64,000 nt of DNA, taken from NCBI GenBank assembly GCA_963971575.1, contig OZ020616.1, forward strand, positions 21,470,713 to 21,534,712. The letters are read 5' to 3'. Source of the stretch: Liopterus haemorrhoidalis. Lineage: Eukaryota > Arthropoda > Insecta > Coleoptera > Dytiscidae. The notes under the pieces were generated by a model, which was not told where the DNA came from, ran no database searches, and was given only the letters and a program-made list of their open reading frames with translations. The position numbers and the translations under genes are program-made. Below are positions 22,330 to 35,400 of the stretch, piece after piece (position 1 is the stretch's first letter; each line of letters starts with the position of its first letter).

Positions 22330-22670
22330 TGTTGGGAACATAAGATAGCGTGTGTGGTTGCTATGGTTGTGTTCTGCATGTAAGATTGTATCTGTGTTTG
22401 CTGTGGTTCTGGATGTGTATGTTGCTATAAATATAGATATAAATAATTTTTTGACTTAATTTTGTTATTATTTTTCTTCTTAATTTTGTTATTATTTTTT
22501 TATATTATGTTTTTTTAAAAGTGTTTTTCTTGTAATAAATAATACGTATGCCCGGTGAATAATTCTTTTGGTTTTGAACCTGCATATAGTGATGTGTTCG
22601 CTGGTAGCGGACAATTCTACTACAAATCTTGACATTCCCTTTGATTGTGATGTGAATAAAATGTTTTTTG
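22330..22670 (+). repeat. BEL right LTR
   Basis: It begins tgttgggaac after the purine tract ggtgggagtg. It is homologous to the two left LTR pieces. The exact 3' limit is inferred from where left-right homology ends. Confidence 0.7.
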
Positions 22671-23880
22671 ACAAGTTGAGAATAGACCCGAAAGGTCTAT
22701 TCTCTAAGCATGATGTTAAAATCTTAACGTCTAAATTAACCGACATTAATTTTTTTAACACCATTTTTAACGTAAATGCTATTAGCTAAGCATAAATGTG
22801 TTAAAATTATAGCGCGGTGGCGTTAAAATACCAAGTTAACGTTCTACAATAAACGCCTACTACAATGGTGGCTTTAAAAGTTAACGCTAGTGTTTAGTTT
22901 GCAAAAATGGCTGATCTTATTTAAGTAAATGACATGTTATTCAAAAAAAATTGAATAAAACCCAAGACGGTAGGAATATCCAAAATCCAAACTTTCTATT
23001 ACTTTTTAAGGTGAATTCTTTACAGTAGAGCTAAGAATGGCGCTTCGTAATTTTTGTGATACAAGTAACCCAGACACAAGTTCAAGTAATTGTATAGAAA
23101 GGAAGTAAATCGAGTATTGAAGAGCAGTTTTGGTTTTTGTTGAGACACAGAACTTAAAATTATAATCATCTGAAAGCTACAAAAATCATTTATGCCTCTG
23201 CCGTGTTTCACAATATCGCAGTACATTTTAATGGTGTATTATTTGAAGAAACAATTGATGAGAATGATAATGAAGGTCACAGCAATATTATTCCAGGTTA
23301 GAATAGCGTAATAAATCAATTAATTATTTAATAATTAATATCACCGAACACTTTTTTAAAAATAGAATGAACACATAATTCACAATTTATTCAAAAATTA
23401 GATAAACTGTTATAATACAATGTAGTATATAAATTGACTAAATAAAAGTTGAACTAAGTTATAATTTTATTTAATACACTGTTGAAACCAGGTATAATGA
23501 GTATCACAGGACCAAACATTTCTGTTCCAATTTTAAAATAAATTTCGCCAACGAATATTTAATTAAACACCGAAATATTAGGTTAAGATTCTCTTGGCAT
23601 TTGACACTCTTGTGAAAAAGGTTCAAATTCAACGTAGCAGCGCATGCGCGTGCAGTCATTATATTCTCTCTACAAGGTGAGTTAGCACCTCGCGTTAACA
23701 AATATTGTATTAACGCTTACCTTAACAAATGCTCTTACAGAATAGCATTTTTGGATAATGGCGTTAGACATGGTGTTAAAATAAAAATATTAACCTGACG
23801 TTGATTCTAACGCATTTCTTATGGAATACACGCGTTTAAGAATTAAAATATGCATTGCTAGGATAAATATTGCAGCTTAA
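22671..23880. other. Non-coding segment between BEL and the P-type catalytic piece
   Basis: It contains an 11-bp perfect hairpin (22678-22704) and scattered gttaac/gttaaaat motifs near 22795-22890 and 23690-23830 that may be ends of an unidentified insertion. No gene recognised. Confidence 0.4.
22678..22704. other. Perfect 11-bp hairpin
   Basis: GAGAATAGACC and GGTCTATTCTC flank a five-base loop (cgaaa). It lies just beyond the BEL right LTR. Role unknown. Confidence 0.7.
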
Positions 23881-25019
23881 TTTTTAGATGAGGTATCTCT
23901 CTCTACAGGGTGTACATTTGATACTTCTTTCGACACTGTTATTGGATATGTCGATTTAGGTGTATAAGGCAGACAGAATGATTTTGCTAACCATGCATTA
24001 GTGTTCATGGTTCAGGGCCTAAGAAAAAGCTGGATGCAGCCAGTAGCATACTATTTTACAAAAGATGCTGTTAAAACATCAAATTTAAAAGTAGTGATTA
24101 AAGAAGTAATTAGTGAATTACAGCGTTGTGGTTTGAAAATAGTGTGCACTGTCTGTGACCAGAGCACAACTATTTGCTCTGCTATTAACCGTCTTCTTGA
24201 GGAAAATATCTCAGATATATCAAATGTATATTTTTTTGTAAATGAACAAAAAATTATTGACCTCAGTTATTAAAAAAACACCCGAAATACCATGGTAAAC
24301 TATAATATAATTTTCGATAAGAATAAAACAGCCAAATTTTCCCATATTGTTGATTGTTACAAAATTGATGAAAAAATGACATGTCAAGCCCTCAGAAAGA
24401 TAAAACCGTATAAGTTAAATTTAGACAATAGTGCCATTAAAATCAAAGTTTCAGTTGCTGCTAAAACTTTAAGTGCAACATTTGCTGCTGGCATCAATAC
24501 CATGTCTTCATTTGGCCATCATCTGCCAGCAGAAGCAGTATTCACTGCTGAATTTGTGGTTTTTATTAATAATCTTTCTGACACCCTAAATTCGAACAAT
24601 GTAGATAGTTGTAAAAGAAGGAATAATACATTTTTCTCAAAGATATTGTTACCATTAATTCACAACACAGTAAATTTTGGATTGACACCTTGAATACTAT
24701 TGAGCAGTGAAAATGTCGTTAGTTAGTTAGTTAGTTAGTTAAAATTTTTGGCGCACAGCAAGAAAGGCTATTTGCGCCTAATGCAGCCCATTTAAATGAC
24801 TAGACTATATATTAAAAACAATATATTAGACAATAAATAAATAAATAAAATCATTAAAAATACGCATACTCAGTAAAAGAAATCTTGCACTGACAAACAC
24901 AAATAAATAATATAAAAAGTCTGTTCGAAAATTTGAACCGACTCAGGTTGATGGTAAGAGGCTGTAAAGGGGCCAATTACCATCGAATATCACAGTCAAT
25001 AACTAGAAACCATTAAAAT

Positions 25020-28000
25020 AAGGTGCAAGACTTTACAAATAAAACAATAAGTTCGATTCTCTCAGGAAGAGTATCAGCCTGTCCATGAGTACCCTCTCGT
25101 CACCTAAAGCAACTGACAGGTCATAGCACAGGCCTAACCTCTCCCTGACATCCTCGAATTGTATACACTCAGTTAAAAAGTGTAACACAGACAAATCTGT
25201 GTTACTCGTCTCACAGATAGGGGACTCTTCTCCTCGAAGGAGGTGTCCATGGGTCCAGCAACAGTGACCTATACGGAGGCGTGTGATGGCGGTTTCCTCC
25301 CTGCGGTCAATCCTGCAGGAAGAACCCCATGGTTTAACGTCTCCCTCAATCTGTCGTAACTTAACGTTCTGTGTGCGGCTCCACTCATGTTGTCACATGT
25401 CTAAAACCAGATGTTTCAGATGACTCTTTGCGTCATCTGGAAAAACGAAACTCACATCAATCATAGGTCTGTGAGAGGCGGCTTTTGCAGCTGCATCTGC
25501 CGCTTCGTTGCCTTTAATACCAACATGTCCCGGCCAAAACAGCTCTACCCTCACATTCTGAGCATTCAGATTGTAGAGTAGCAACCGGATCTTTAGTACA
25601 AGAGGATGCACTGGATCTGGATCTTGGATACTGTTCAGAGCGCTCAGCGAGTCCGTCAAGATAACACTTGACCGACTTTGCTCTGACGAAACAAAACACA
25701 GGGCCTTAAAAATAGCGTACAGCTCAGCACTGTACACACTCGTTATAGAGTGCAGACAGTACTGAAACTGTTGGCGTGGATTCAAAACAACGAACGCACA
25801 CCCAACCCTGGTTCCGGACTTTGATCCGTCAGTAAAAATGACAGTATCCTCGAACCTAGGGACCAGTGTTCTTTGTAACTCATGTTGGTATTCAATAGGC
25901 AACGTAGTATCTTTATCAAACCTAGTTAATGTGAGGTTCACAAGTGGACGCGGTAGCGTCCATGGTGGAACAGCACACAAAACGAAACTTGCCATTTCAG
26001 GCATATTAAAATCAATAGCGCCCAAAATGTCGAAATTCCTCAGACCAAAAGGCCTATTGGCTCTTGGTTTTCTGTCATAAATCTCTGTATGCCTATTTTG
26101 TAGAATAGGGTCACACGCGGGATGATCTGGCTTGGCACTGCGTGCAGCCATATACTGCAAGGATAGAATTTTACGACGATTGTACAATGACGGTTCGCCT
26201 GCTTCACACAGCAGGCTTAGTATTGGGCTGGTGCGAAATGCACCTGTGGCCAATCTAACCCCAGTGTGATGTACAGTGTCAAGAATTCTTATCTCTTGGT
26301 GTTTAGCTGACCCATAAGCTAGACATCCATAGTCCAGCTTAGAGCGCACTAGAGAACGATATAAACGCAACATGACAGTGCGGTCTGCACCCCATGTTTT
26401 GTGACTGAGGACCCGCAACAAATTGAGCGACTTTTGGCATTTTTTCTTGACGGACAAAAAATGTGCCCGCCAAGTTAGACGACTATCGAACACGAGACCC
26501 AGAAATCTGGCAGTATCGGCAAATGGTAACTGTGTTCCATTTAGTGTGAGTGTAGGATTGGGATGTACAGCCCCTTTCCTACTAAAATGGACACATACAG
26601 TTTTGCTGGTCGAGACGATTGATAGTCAGCTGAAGCTGACGTTCGATTGTACTAGTCTTTTGTCCGGCGACAAAGATACCAATGTCGTCGACAAATATAG
26701 AACTCTGTACAGGTAATCGAATACATGAAGCTGCACCGTTAATGGCAATTAAAAATAGCGTAACGCTCAGTATGGAGCCCTGTGGGATCCCATTGTCCAG
26801 TGCGAACATTTGTGACAGGGTATTTCCGATCCGCACCCTGAAGCGCCGGTTCGACATGAAGTCTTTTATAAAGAACATCAAGCGTCCCCGGAGACCCCAG
26901 GAATGCAGAGTACGGAGAATACCATAAATCCATGCAGTGTCATAGGCTTTCTCAATATCGAAAAACACAGCTACCAGGTGTTTGTTTTCAGCGAAAGCAT
27001 TCCTGATAGCTGTCTCTAGTCTGACTAGATGATCTGCTGTTGAGCGGTGACGGCGAAAGCCGCACTGTGTGTTGGCCAGCAAGTCGTTTGATTCTAAAAA
27101 CCAAATCAGACGCTTGCTGATCATTCGCTCCATGAGCTTGCAGAGACAACTGGTCAATGATATTGGTCTATAGCTAGAGGGCAAGTGTTTATCTTTCCCG
27201 ACTTTGGGGATAGGAATAATATGAGATTCCTTCCACTTGGTCGGGCACTTGCCCTCAGTCCATATCCTATTATATACATTCAAAAGCCTAGACTTAGATG
27301 ATTCCGGAAGATTTCGGATCATACGATAATGTATCGCATCTGGACCAGGAGAGCTATCCTTACACTTTGACATCGCGCTATCAAGCTCTTCACGAGAGAA
27401 AAGCAGGTTGTATACCTCGTCATTCCTAGAAAAGAAATTTAGAGGTATAGATTCGAGGCCTGCTTTACGAGTTAAAAACTCGGGTGAATAATGTTCAGAG
27501 CTAGAATTGAACGCAAAATTAGATGCCAAAGTGTTAGCAATTTCGACCGCTGAGGTAACTACGTTACCATTTACCGATAGACCAGCAATGGCTGTAGCTG
27601 TATTTAGACCGGATATTTTCCGGACCTTCTCCCAAACTTTGGCCACTGGAGTGGCAACTGTAACGGTGTTCACGTATTTACGCCATGATTAGCGCTTGCT
27701 TTCTTTCACAATCCTCTTAGCACGAGCTTTCACTCGTTGGAAAGCTATCATGCTTTCCTCTGTTGGACAACGACGGAATGTATTGAAGAGGTGTCTCCTT
27801 TCACGTAGCGCCAAGTCGCATTCCCCGTTCCACCAGGGAACGGGAACTATACGGGGCTGAGTGGATGACAGCGGTATGCTGTTTTTAGCCGCGCTTGTGA
27901 TGGAGTCCGTGAAATGATTCACCTCTTCGTCTACGGTCAAGTTCGGAATATCCTCATGCGAGAATGATTCCGCAAACTTGGTCCAATCTGCTTTCCGAAG

Positions 28001-28697
28001 AACCCACTGTGGCCAGCGGGATTCGGTAACAGTATTAAACAGAGGCTTTAAGAGGATTGGAAAGTGATCACTACCGCACAGGTCGTGATGCACATCCCAT
28101 TTGAACAACGATGCGAACAGCGATGACTCCTGAAACAACGCTAAGATCTATAGCACTAAATGTACCCGTTGCTGCACAAAAATGCGTGGGTCTGCCGTCG
28201 TTCAGAAAGCTCAAATTCAATTCGTTCAACATATTTTCCAGGTGACGTCCCCGTCGATCGTTCCGCACCGATCCCCAACACACATTGTAGGCGTTAAAAT
28301 CGCCTAGTAGTATGAAGGGTGTTGGAAGTTGATCAATGATGTTCATGACATCTCGGATGTCAGTCCGAACACCAGGGGGAAGGTAGATAGAACAAATCGT
28401 CACCTGGAGGGGAAGTGCTACACGAACTGCTACGACCTGCAACTCAGTGTCAATGTCTACAGGATCGTGGTACAATGTGTCTCTAACGAGAATTGCCACG
28501 CCGTCACATGCTCTTAACCCCGTAAGGAAATCCGTGCGAAACACGGAGTATCCCCGAGGAGAGAATGTGTCGGTTTCGTTGAAGTTTGTTTCCTGCAGAC
28601 AAACACACGAAGGCGCAAAATCTGACAATAAAAGTCGCAGTTCTTCGTAGCGCTGGTATACACCGTTACAGTTCCACTGGATTAGTGGACCATTCAT
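25020..28697 (-). pseudogene. ORF2 of I-like LINE (endonuclease, RT, RNase H), frameshifted
   Basis: Endonuclease from 28697 (IQWNCNG, LLGDFNAYNVCWGS); frameshift near 28110, then SDHFPIL. RT 27673-26582 (YRPISLTSCLCKLMER, NTQCGFRRHRST, GIPQGSILSVTLF, FVDD). RNase H about 25860-25450 (FTDGSKSGTRVG, YSAELYAIFKAL, TDSLSAL, GHVGIKGNEAAD). A C-terminal Cys/His segment (RLRIGHC, THGHLLRGEE) is read in a shifted frame to ~25020, with one cysteine of its finger lost. Breaks lie near 28110, 27680, 26530 and 25390. The encoded enzyme would nick target DNA and reverse-transcribe its own RNA in the nucleus. Confidence 0.85.
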
Positions 28698-30233
28698 TTC
28701 TGTTTAGAGGAGTTACCCCGCAACCTAATGATTTTTGGTTTACCCTTAGGTTGCGGGTCTACAGCCATTTTCTCGGCTACACTTTCATTTGGTAGTCCAG
28801 GTGTTTTGATGGACACACTGGACTCCTTTTTTGATTGTTTGGCTGTCACTGGTATCCAGTGAGAACCAACGGATCCCTTATCAGTTTCCTTTTCAGGAGT
28901 AACTGATGAGGGTTTTGAAGAAGCGACCATTCTCTGGTCGCTTCTAGTTTGTGGAGAAGACTGTGGGGTCTTCTCCTTAGGTGGTTGGGAGAACTGAGGT
29001 TGAGTGCGTTCTCCTCTAGGGGAGGGGGATTTATTCAGACCCGATCGCCCAGGTTGTGAGGTCTGAATTTTGGTCTCTGGGACCAATACCACCTTTTCTT
29101 TCGCAGTATTTGTCGCGACTGATACTGCTGCTGCAGTTGTCGGACGAGGCACTAACTCTGTCTGAGTTTGGACACTTGCAGTTCGCTTTGCAGCTACTTT
29201 CGCGAAAGATTTCGCGAAAGTAACCGGGCGCGCTCTCTTTGTATTTTCTCTTGGCGTCGAAATACGGTATCCTGTCCTGCGTTCTAATGACCTGTATTGC
29301 CTTCTCCTCCAAGTACGTTGGGCAGTGGCGTGAAGTAGAGGCATGCGCCCCTTTGCAGTTCACGCAGTGTGCCGCGTTTGGACAAGTTTCAACTTCATGT
29401 TGATCCTGTCCGCAGTTGGCACAGATGGTGTGCTTACCACAACGACTTGAGGTGTGCCCATAACGCTGACACTTGTAGCACCGCATCGGGTAGGGATAGT
29501 AGGGGCGAACGCTACAAACGTTATACCCCACCCTTACCGATGTTGGACACCTGGTACCAGCGAAGGACACCACCATGGAGATCGAAGGCTTGCCGTTAAG
29601 AAGGTTGAGCTTCCTGCATTCAATGACACCTTGCTATGCCATTTCCTGCACGAACTCTTCCTCCGTAACATACGCCAGGTCACGATCCGTTGCGACGCCT
29701 TTCGAACAATTCAGTGCCTTGTGCGGCTGAACTGAAATGCCAAACTCTCCAAACTTAACACATTTCTGTAGTGCAGATGACGCTTCTGGTTCTGCTTCGA
29801 TAAGCAATGTACCGTCTGACAACTTAAGCACCGACTTTATACCAGTAGAGCACGTATTTCTCAACGTTCGGGCAACAAAGAAGGGGGACATCTCCTTAAA
29901 AGATTTACCCTCTTCTTGTACCTTCACGACGAGAAATCGTGGTACTGGTGCACAATATTCTACATTCCTATTACCTTCTGCTTTCTTGGCAGCTGGCCTA
30001 ACACATCCCTCATCGGATGACTGAGCATCACGACGAGGTCTCTTGTTTGATTTTTTACGGAGTTTACTCTCAACTTTGGCGGAATTTAAAAAGTTTTGAT
30101 CCTTCCGGGTAGTCGCCATACCCGTATAATAGGTTTCATCACCCTGCCATGCCCACCCACCAGGGAGCCCCACACCGGGGACGTTGGCCGCAAACCGGCT
30201 CATTGCGCCAGACATGTCAGGATGATATAGCAT
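28694..30233 (-). pseudogene. ORF1 (gag-like, CCHC) of I-like LINE, broken
   Basis: The start ATG is at 30233. A basic N-terminal part precedes an RNA-binding-like middle. Three CCHC knuckles follow (CYKCQRYGHTSSRC, CANCGQDQHEVETC, CVNCKGAHASTSRHC), then a Ser/Pro/Lys-rich tail to 28694. A TAG at 29634-29636 and a one-base slip near 29230 break it. Its stop overlaps the ORF2 start by four bases (28694-28697), a common arrangement for coupled translation in this LINE group. Confidence 0.8.
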
Positions 30234-31509
30234 CGGAGGAAGTAGTCACGGGCTGCTCGACCCGCTCGAGAACCAGTAGTCGTCAACTCTGGAACCGTGC
30301 GAGCTGCATCCGCTCCCACAGACCCCCGAATACTTGTCTAGTGGCACGGCATTACCCCGGCATCCACTATCCAGTAGTGGAGCCACTCTATTCATGAACC
30401 GTGACACCAGCCGATTGACTGAGCTGACCAGACTCAGCCTCCCGTTTTACCGAATCCGAGGCCAAAGAAGGCGTGTTGGGATCATACTGTCCGCGGGCAG
30501 CAGTCTCTCTCAACCGACCAGGATCCTCTTCTCCGGCGTTACGGGTCTCCACGCACGGCAAACACGTGGGTAGGAATTTAAGTGGGAGATAAAAGAGACA
30601 ACAGATAAGCCTATTCCTACAATCGGCTTCTCTGAACTGTCTCCTCCCAAATGCAGTGAAAATGTCAATCATGGAAAAACGGTCGAAATAAAAATTGGTT
30701 GCCTGTAAAACGGGGCTGGTTCCGTACAATTCGAGGGGTACTGGAAATATGGAAAGTGTGCCATTCTACCGGTTTCCAATATTTACGAACTCGTGCTTTA
30801 AACCAGGCCCCGTTGGAGAATTTATTTGGAATTGTGGTGCAGCTAATACAAACCCAAATTGTTACCAATTTATTTCATCTTTGAAAACGGCAATTTTAAA
30901 TGGGTTAGTTCCGCCACATAGTCTAGGAGCAAACTGCGAGGAAGATGATGGCACTGTTCTTGAATATCTTCAGGAATTTTAAAATTTAAAACAAGAGAAT
31001 GGATCCAACTCTTTTTTCGATTTGCATAAATCCACAAACCCACTATTCTTTGAATGATTTTAGTGTCTAGGCAGTGGCATACGTCTCAGGTTTTCTTTTA
31101 AATAAATAAAAAGGTATTGACCGTCATATTTGCAGATCATATTTTTTCTTGGACACTGTGAAACAGGCACACATATTTACAATGTTCAAAGAATATGATA
31201 ATGCACTACGATTGAAGTCACTAAAAATGTGATCTTATTTATAATTAAAATTCGCGATTTAATGTACGAAATTTTTAAGGAGAATGGAATTATAAAAAAT
31301 ATTAAACAGAATATAATTTGCAGTTAAATAGCATAGATTTTTCGTGGTTTAATTGTACAGTACATCAGACGTACGTTAGAAATCAATTGCTGCATTATTC
31401 TTCTCTTTTAATGATAAGAAAATACTACAATGATATGCAGAAAAAATTTCAAATTAACAATAGGAAAAGACGTAATCAAATAAACATGAGACAAATTACT
31501 CACAACTAG

Positions 31510-32410
31510 TCATGATTTTTGTTTGTAAATAGTGTACATATTTGTATTAAGTTAATTGTTATTTATTATATATAGTTTATTTAATTTACATTTGGAAACA
31601 GAAATTCCTATTTATTTTATGTTTAATTATATACATTTTAAAAAATTTATTTTCGAATAACTTTTTATTTTAGCATGCATCTACTATTGTAGACATTGTT
31701 TTATGTCATACAGACATGCATGCTTTGCGATTTCCCAATATCCATGAATAAAAATGGTGTTAGGATACATCGCGCTGATGAGAACCAAATAATTCGAAAC
31801 CATGCATAACATTTTCTGAATAAAGCTAAATTAATATGTAAATTTAGGGCGTATTATATTATTTTTAAAATGTATACTTAAATTTGATTAATCATGTTAG
31901 TAAGTACTTTAGTTATGTGAAATAAAATAAAAGATTATTTATATGTAATCATATTTCAGACTGAAAGCATTAAAATATAAAAATATTTATTTGAAATATC
32001 CGCCCGCTTGGTTAATCGTCGATAAGTACCATCAGAGGCCACGGATGACGCGATCGCTAGTGTTTCCAAAATTTAATATTGAATAAATACCTCTGTTTTA
32101 TTTGTTCTGAGGCCAAGCCAGTCGGTTCTAAGTACCGAAATGACAACGGAGCGCTGTCTGAACTTAAAATTTACTCCTTATTGCACCATTTTTTGCGAGA
32201 CCAAAATTTTTTATTTTGTAACCAGCAATGTAACAGCCACTTTTAGACTGTAGTTAAACTTTTGTGCACAAATTAGGAGATAAGGAAGAACATAGGGGAG
32301 AAACACTTTTATAAGATAAAATTAAAATTAATTTGCCCAAAATTATTTTATTAGTGCCATTTTATTTATCCACTATAATATTTAACATGACATGTTTAAG
32401 TAATTGTAAC
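31510..32410. other. AT-rich non-coding stretch downstream of the P relic
   Basis: It probably includes the 3' untranslated part and end of the P-type transposon. I found no terminal inverted repeat and no other gene. Confidence 0.4.
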
Positions 32411-32418
32411 CATCAGTG

Positions 32419-35400
32419 CTATTCTTCAAATTCATTCATCATGCTTTCATTACTCATCATGCTTATTTCACGAAGGAATTCTTCTTCTGTGATCCTATTC
32501 TTTTCTTCAACTGCAAGATTGATCAATGTCCTTCGAATATGACCTGGTATCCTAAACAGTAAATTTTAATTTTAAAAACAGTAAATTTATGACTTATTAG
32601 TTAACCAGATGCTTCATATTTAAATTGTGATTATGGTACAAGGTGTTTAAGAAGATAAACGTGTTACTTTATTCGAATTTTGTTTGCAAGATGTTTGATA
32701 TAAAATAAGGACACCATAGTAACCAGTGCAGGGGTAGGCAACTTTTTTGATATTGCAGACAGCATTCAGTAACATCTTTTTTCTACTTCTGTTAAAAAAC
32801 TGTATTATATTTCACTTGTTTTAGTGCATAAAATGCCTGCTTATGGTGAGAGTTAAAAAAAGTAAAGCTTAAAAAAAAGTGCCATAACGTGTCATTTGTT
32901 TCACTCCTAAGAATAATACAAACTAATGGGGTTTACATAATTGCTTCCACGGCTGCCAACACGCCGTGGAAGCCGGCATGGTCTTCATTTACTATAGACT
33001 ATACTTTAGCATTCAATGTTTTGAAGCCAAAACCACGTGGAGACGAAAGGAATATTTGCCACTGAGAGTATAGAAGGCCTAATTTACAATAATTTCTTGT
33101 TATTCTTGTCAATAAACTATTGAAGTAATAATAATGCTTCTTCAACTAGGTAACTTTGCTTTTCTTCACAGTCCTCTTAGCACGAGCGTTTGCTTGCTGA
33201 AAGGCTATCATGTTTTCCTTTGTTGGACAACGACGGTATGTATTGAAGAGATGTCTCCTTTCGCTCAACATTTCGAACGTATCTCCAGTAATCAGAACTG
33301 TAGCGAAGAGTTTAGAATCAGATAGTCTATCAAAGAAAGAGAAGAAATAAAAATCCCACCTGATATAAATACCCTCTAAACAATCCATTTACAGAGAAAG
33401 AACTATAATTTGCGCTAAATACCTGCAAGAATAAAAGAAGTCCAGGATCTGATATTGTTACATATGACATGCTGAAACACGTTCCAAAACCGTACAAACC
33501 ATACATGCTGGTTCAAAAATTGGGAACGTCACCAGTTTCCAAACATATTGAAAGAGGTTACAGTCATACCTCTTTTAAAGCGCAACAAAGTTAAAAAACA
33601 TTCAATCAACCATCGACCAATTGCCCGTTCCATTACCATATGCAAAACAATAGAAAAAATTATTAATATTCGACTAACCTGCTACCTTGAATCGTCCAAT
33701 CTACTTAGTAATACACAATGCGGATTTAGAAAATGGATATCGACAAATGACTAATAAATCATATGAGAAACAGAAATACCTTTCACAACAAACAGTATAT
33801 GGTAGCACTTTTCTACGATATCACTAAAGCCTTTTATATGACTTGGCGCCATTATATTATAACTTTATTAACGAAAACGGCCATCCGGGGATATACACTG
33901 CGCTTTATAAGAAACTTTCTATCGAACAGAAAATTTCGAGTTCATATGAAAGGTCATGTATCCAGTGTATACGAGAAAGATAATGGGGTTCCTCAAGGCT
34001 CAGTCCTAGCAGTCACCCTCTTCTTGATAGCTATTAATGCAGTAACAGAACATATAACACTACCTGTTAAAATTTTCTTATTTGCAGATGATATTGTCAT
34101 TCTGTGCAAAAACAAAAACATTAATACGCTACCAGAAACGCTACAAAGAGCCTTCAGTGGTCTAAAGAAGTGGTCTTGTGAAACCGGATTTGAATTTTCA
34201 CCTTCTAAGGCGCAATCAATGCAATTCTGTAGATTGTACAAGTCATAGGATGATCCAACAATAAAGTTAGGAGATGAAATAATATCCTTTGTGCAAACAA
34301 AAAAGTTTCTGGGGATGACCTTTGACTACAAAGGCACGTGGCAGCAACACCTTCAAAACATAAAAATAGAATGTTACAGTAAACTTAACATACTTAAAAT
34401 GCTTGGACATTACGAATAGGGAGCAGATAGATATACGCTAACTACCCTTTATAAATCCCTAATACGATCGAAAATAGATTACGATAGTGTAATATATCAT
34501 TCATAATACGGCACTTAGGATAATAACAGGAGCATACAGATCTAGCCCAGTTAAAAGTATACTGGCAGAAACTGGTAAACCATCTCTTTAAAGACGTAGG
34601 ATGCAGTTTACAGTGAGTTATGTCGCCAAACTTGCTAGCAAGTCATATCACCCTACATATTTCCAAACTCCAAACAGAGCTTGGCAATCAATACCCACTT
34701 CAAGCAAAAATTGCTCACATTCTCAGCGAAACACATTCTAATATCCCACAAATACTACCTAAGTATACCATTCAATACGTGCCTTGGACATTTACACGCC
34801 CGACTAGTAACATTGAGTTTCTAAAGTTCCCAAAAAATAGTACTTTGCCACAACAGTACTATTGGTTAGTAAAATTGTTTATGGTCAAAAATATATACAG
34901 ATGGATCCAGCGTGGACAATAAAACAGGGGTAGTCATAGTACTCCCACGATCTAGTATATCATATAGACCAGTGGCGCACCCAGGAATTTTTGTTGGAGG
35001 AGGGCCCGGAAGACAAAATTATTTAACAATTTCAAGTAATGATCTAAATAAAAGGTCCTCGCTTCGGAAATACAAAATGATGACATAAAAGAAAAAGGTC
35101 CTCACTTCTAAAAGTAGTCCGTCAGAAACTTTCACAACCACCCGTCGCGAGAATTTCTTAGAAAAGGGGTTGCCATCGGTTTTTATGATTTTTTACAAGG
35201 GTATATTTTAAAATTCAGATAATAAGATAAAAATTAGAAATTTTTATTTCAAAGCACGTATCTTTAGAAATATATTTTTTAAATGGTTCTTTGTTCAAGG
35301 AGACATTTGTTCAAAGTTATTATCTAATGACTTTAACAGTTCCTTGAATAACCTTATTACCATTTTTTCACGAAATACCTAAAGACTTCTCATAAAAAGC

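Larger units (their letters stand above)
11341..22670 (+). mobile_element. BEL/Pao LTR retrotransposon, old and internally deleted
   Basis: The LTR is recognised by comparing 11341-11440 plus 13483-13653 with 22330-22670. The right LTR begins tgttgggaac after a purine tract (22320-22329). The internal remnants are gag (13746 to ~14620), part of RT (21242-21650) and the C-terminal pol domain (21716-22192). Protease, RNase H and integrase are missing. It lies within the P-type transposase relic and has itself received a cargo insertion (11441-13482) and an RTE LINE. No TSD could be confirmed. Confidence 0.75.
24704..30666 (-). mobile_element. I-like LINE (RNase H-bearing), full length, 14-bp TSD
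   Basis: gcagtgaaaatgtc is present at 24704-24717 and 30653-30666, flanking an insert of 24718-30652 (5935 bp) within the P-type transposase relic. The 3' end on the minus strand is a (TAAC)n tail (24718-24743). It has two ORFs: a zinc-knuckle gag-like ORF1 and an endonuclease-RT-RNase H ORF2, the composition of the I/LOA/R1 group. Both ORFs carry a few frame breaks, so the copy is dead but not very old. Two 3'-end fragments of the same family lie at 20962-21159 and 37946-38054, and a tail-only event at 10760. Confidence 0.92.
4361..31509 (+). pseudogene. THAP-domain / P-element-like transposase relic, split by nested insertions
   Basis: Four recognisable pieces lie in order: 4361-4425, 10582-11340, 23881-24717 and 30667-31509. 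The first starts with ATG and a THAP zinc-finger head (CCVPNC, a C-x3-C variant). The next continues it across the gypsy insertion in the same frame (MFHSLPSNPDRNKSW, later CECHF), then has a P-type segment with CYRFLRK and FLKDVP. The third has DEVSL, a FDTVIGY block and a VFMVQGL..WMQPVAYYF block typical of the P/THAP9 catalytic core. The fourth has LNQAPLEN, NCYQFISSLK and AVAYVSGF, then a basic C-terminus. In-frame stops at 10697, 23965 and 24271 and several frameshifts mean it is dead. Family: P-element superfamily; close relatives are THAP9-like genes. Transposon termini were not found. Confidence 0.85.
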
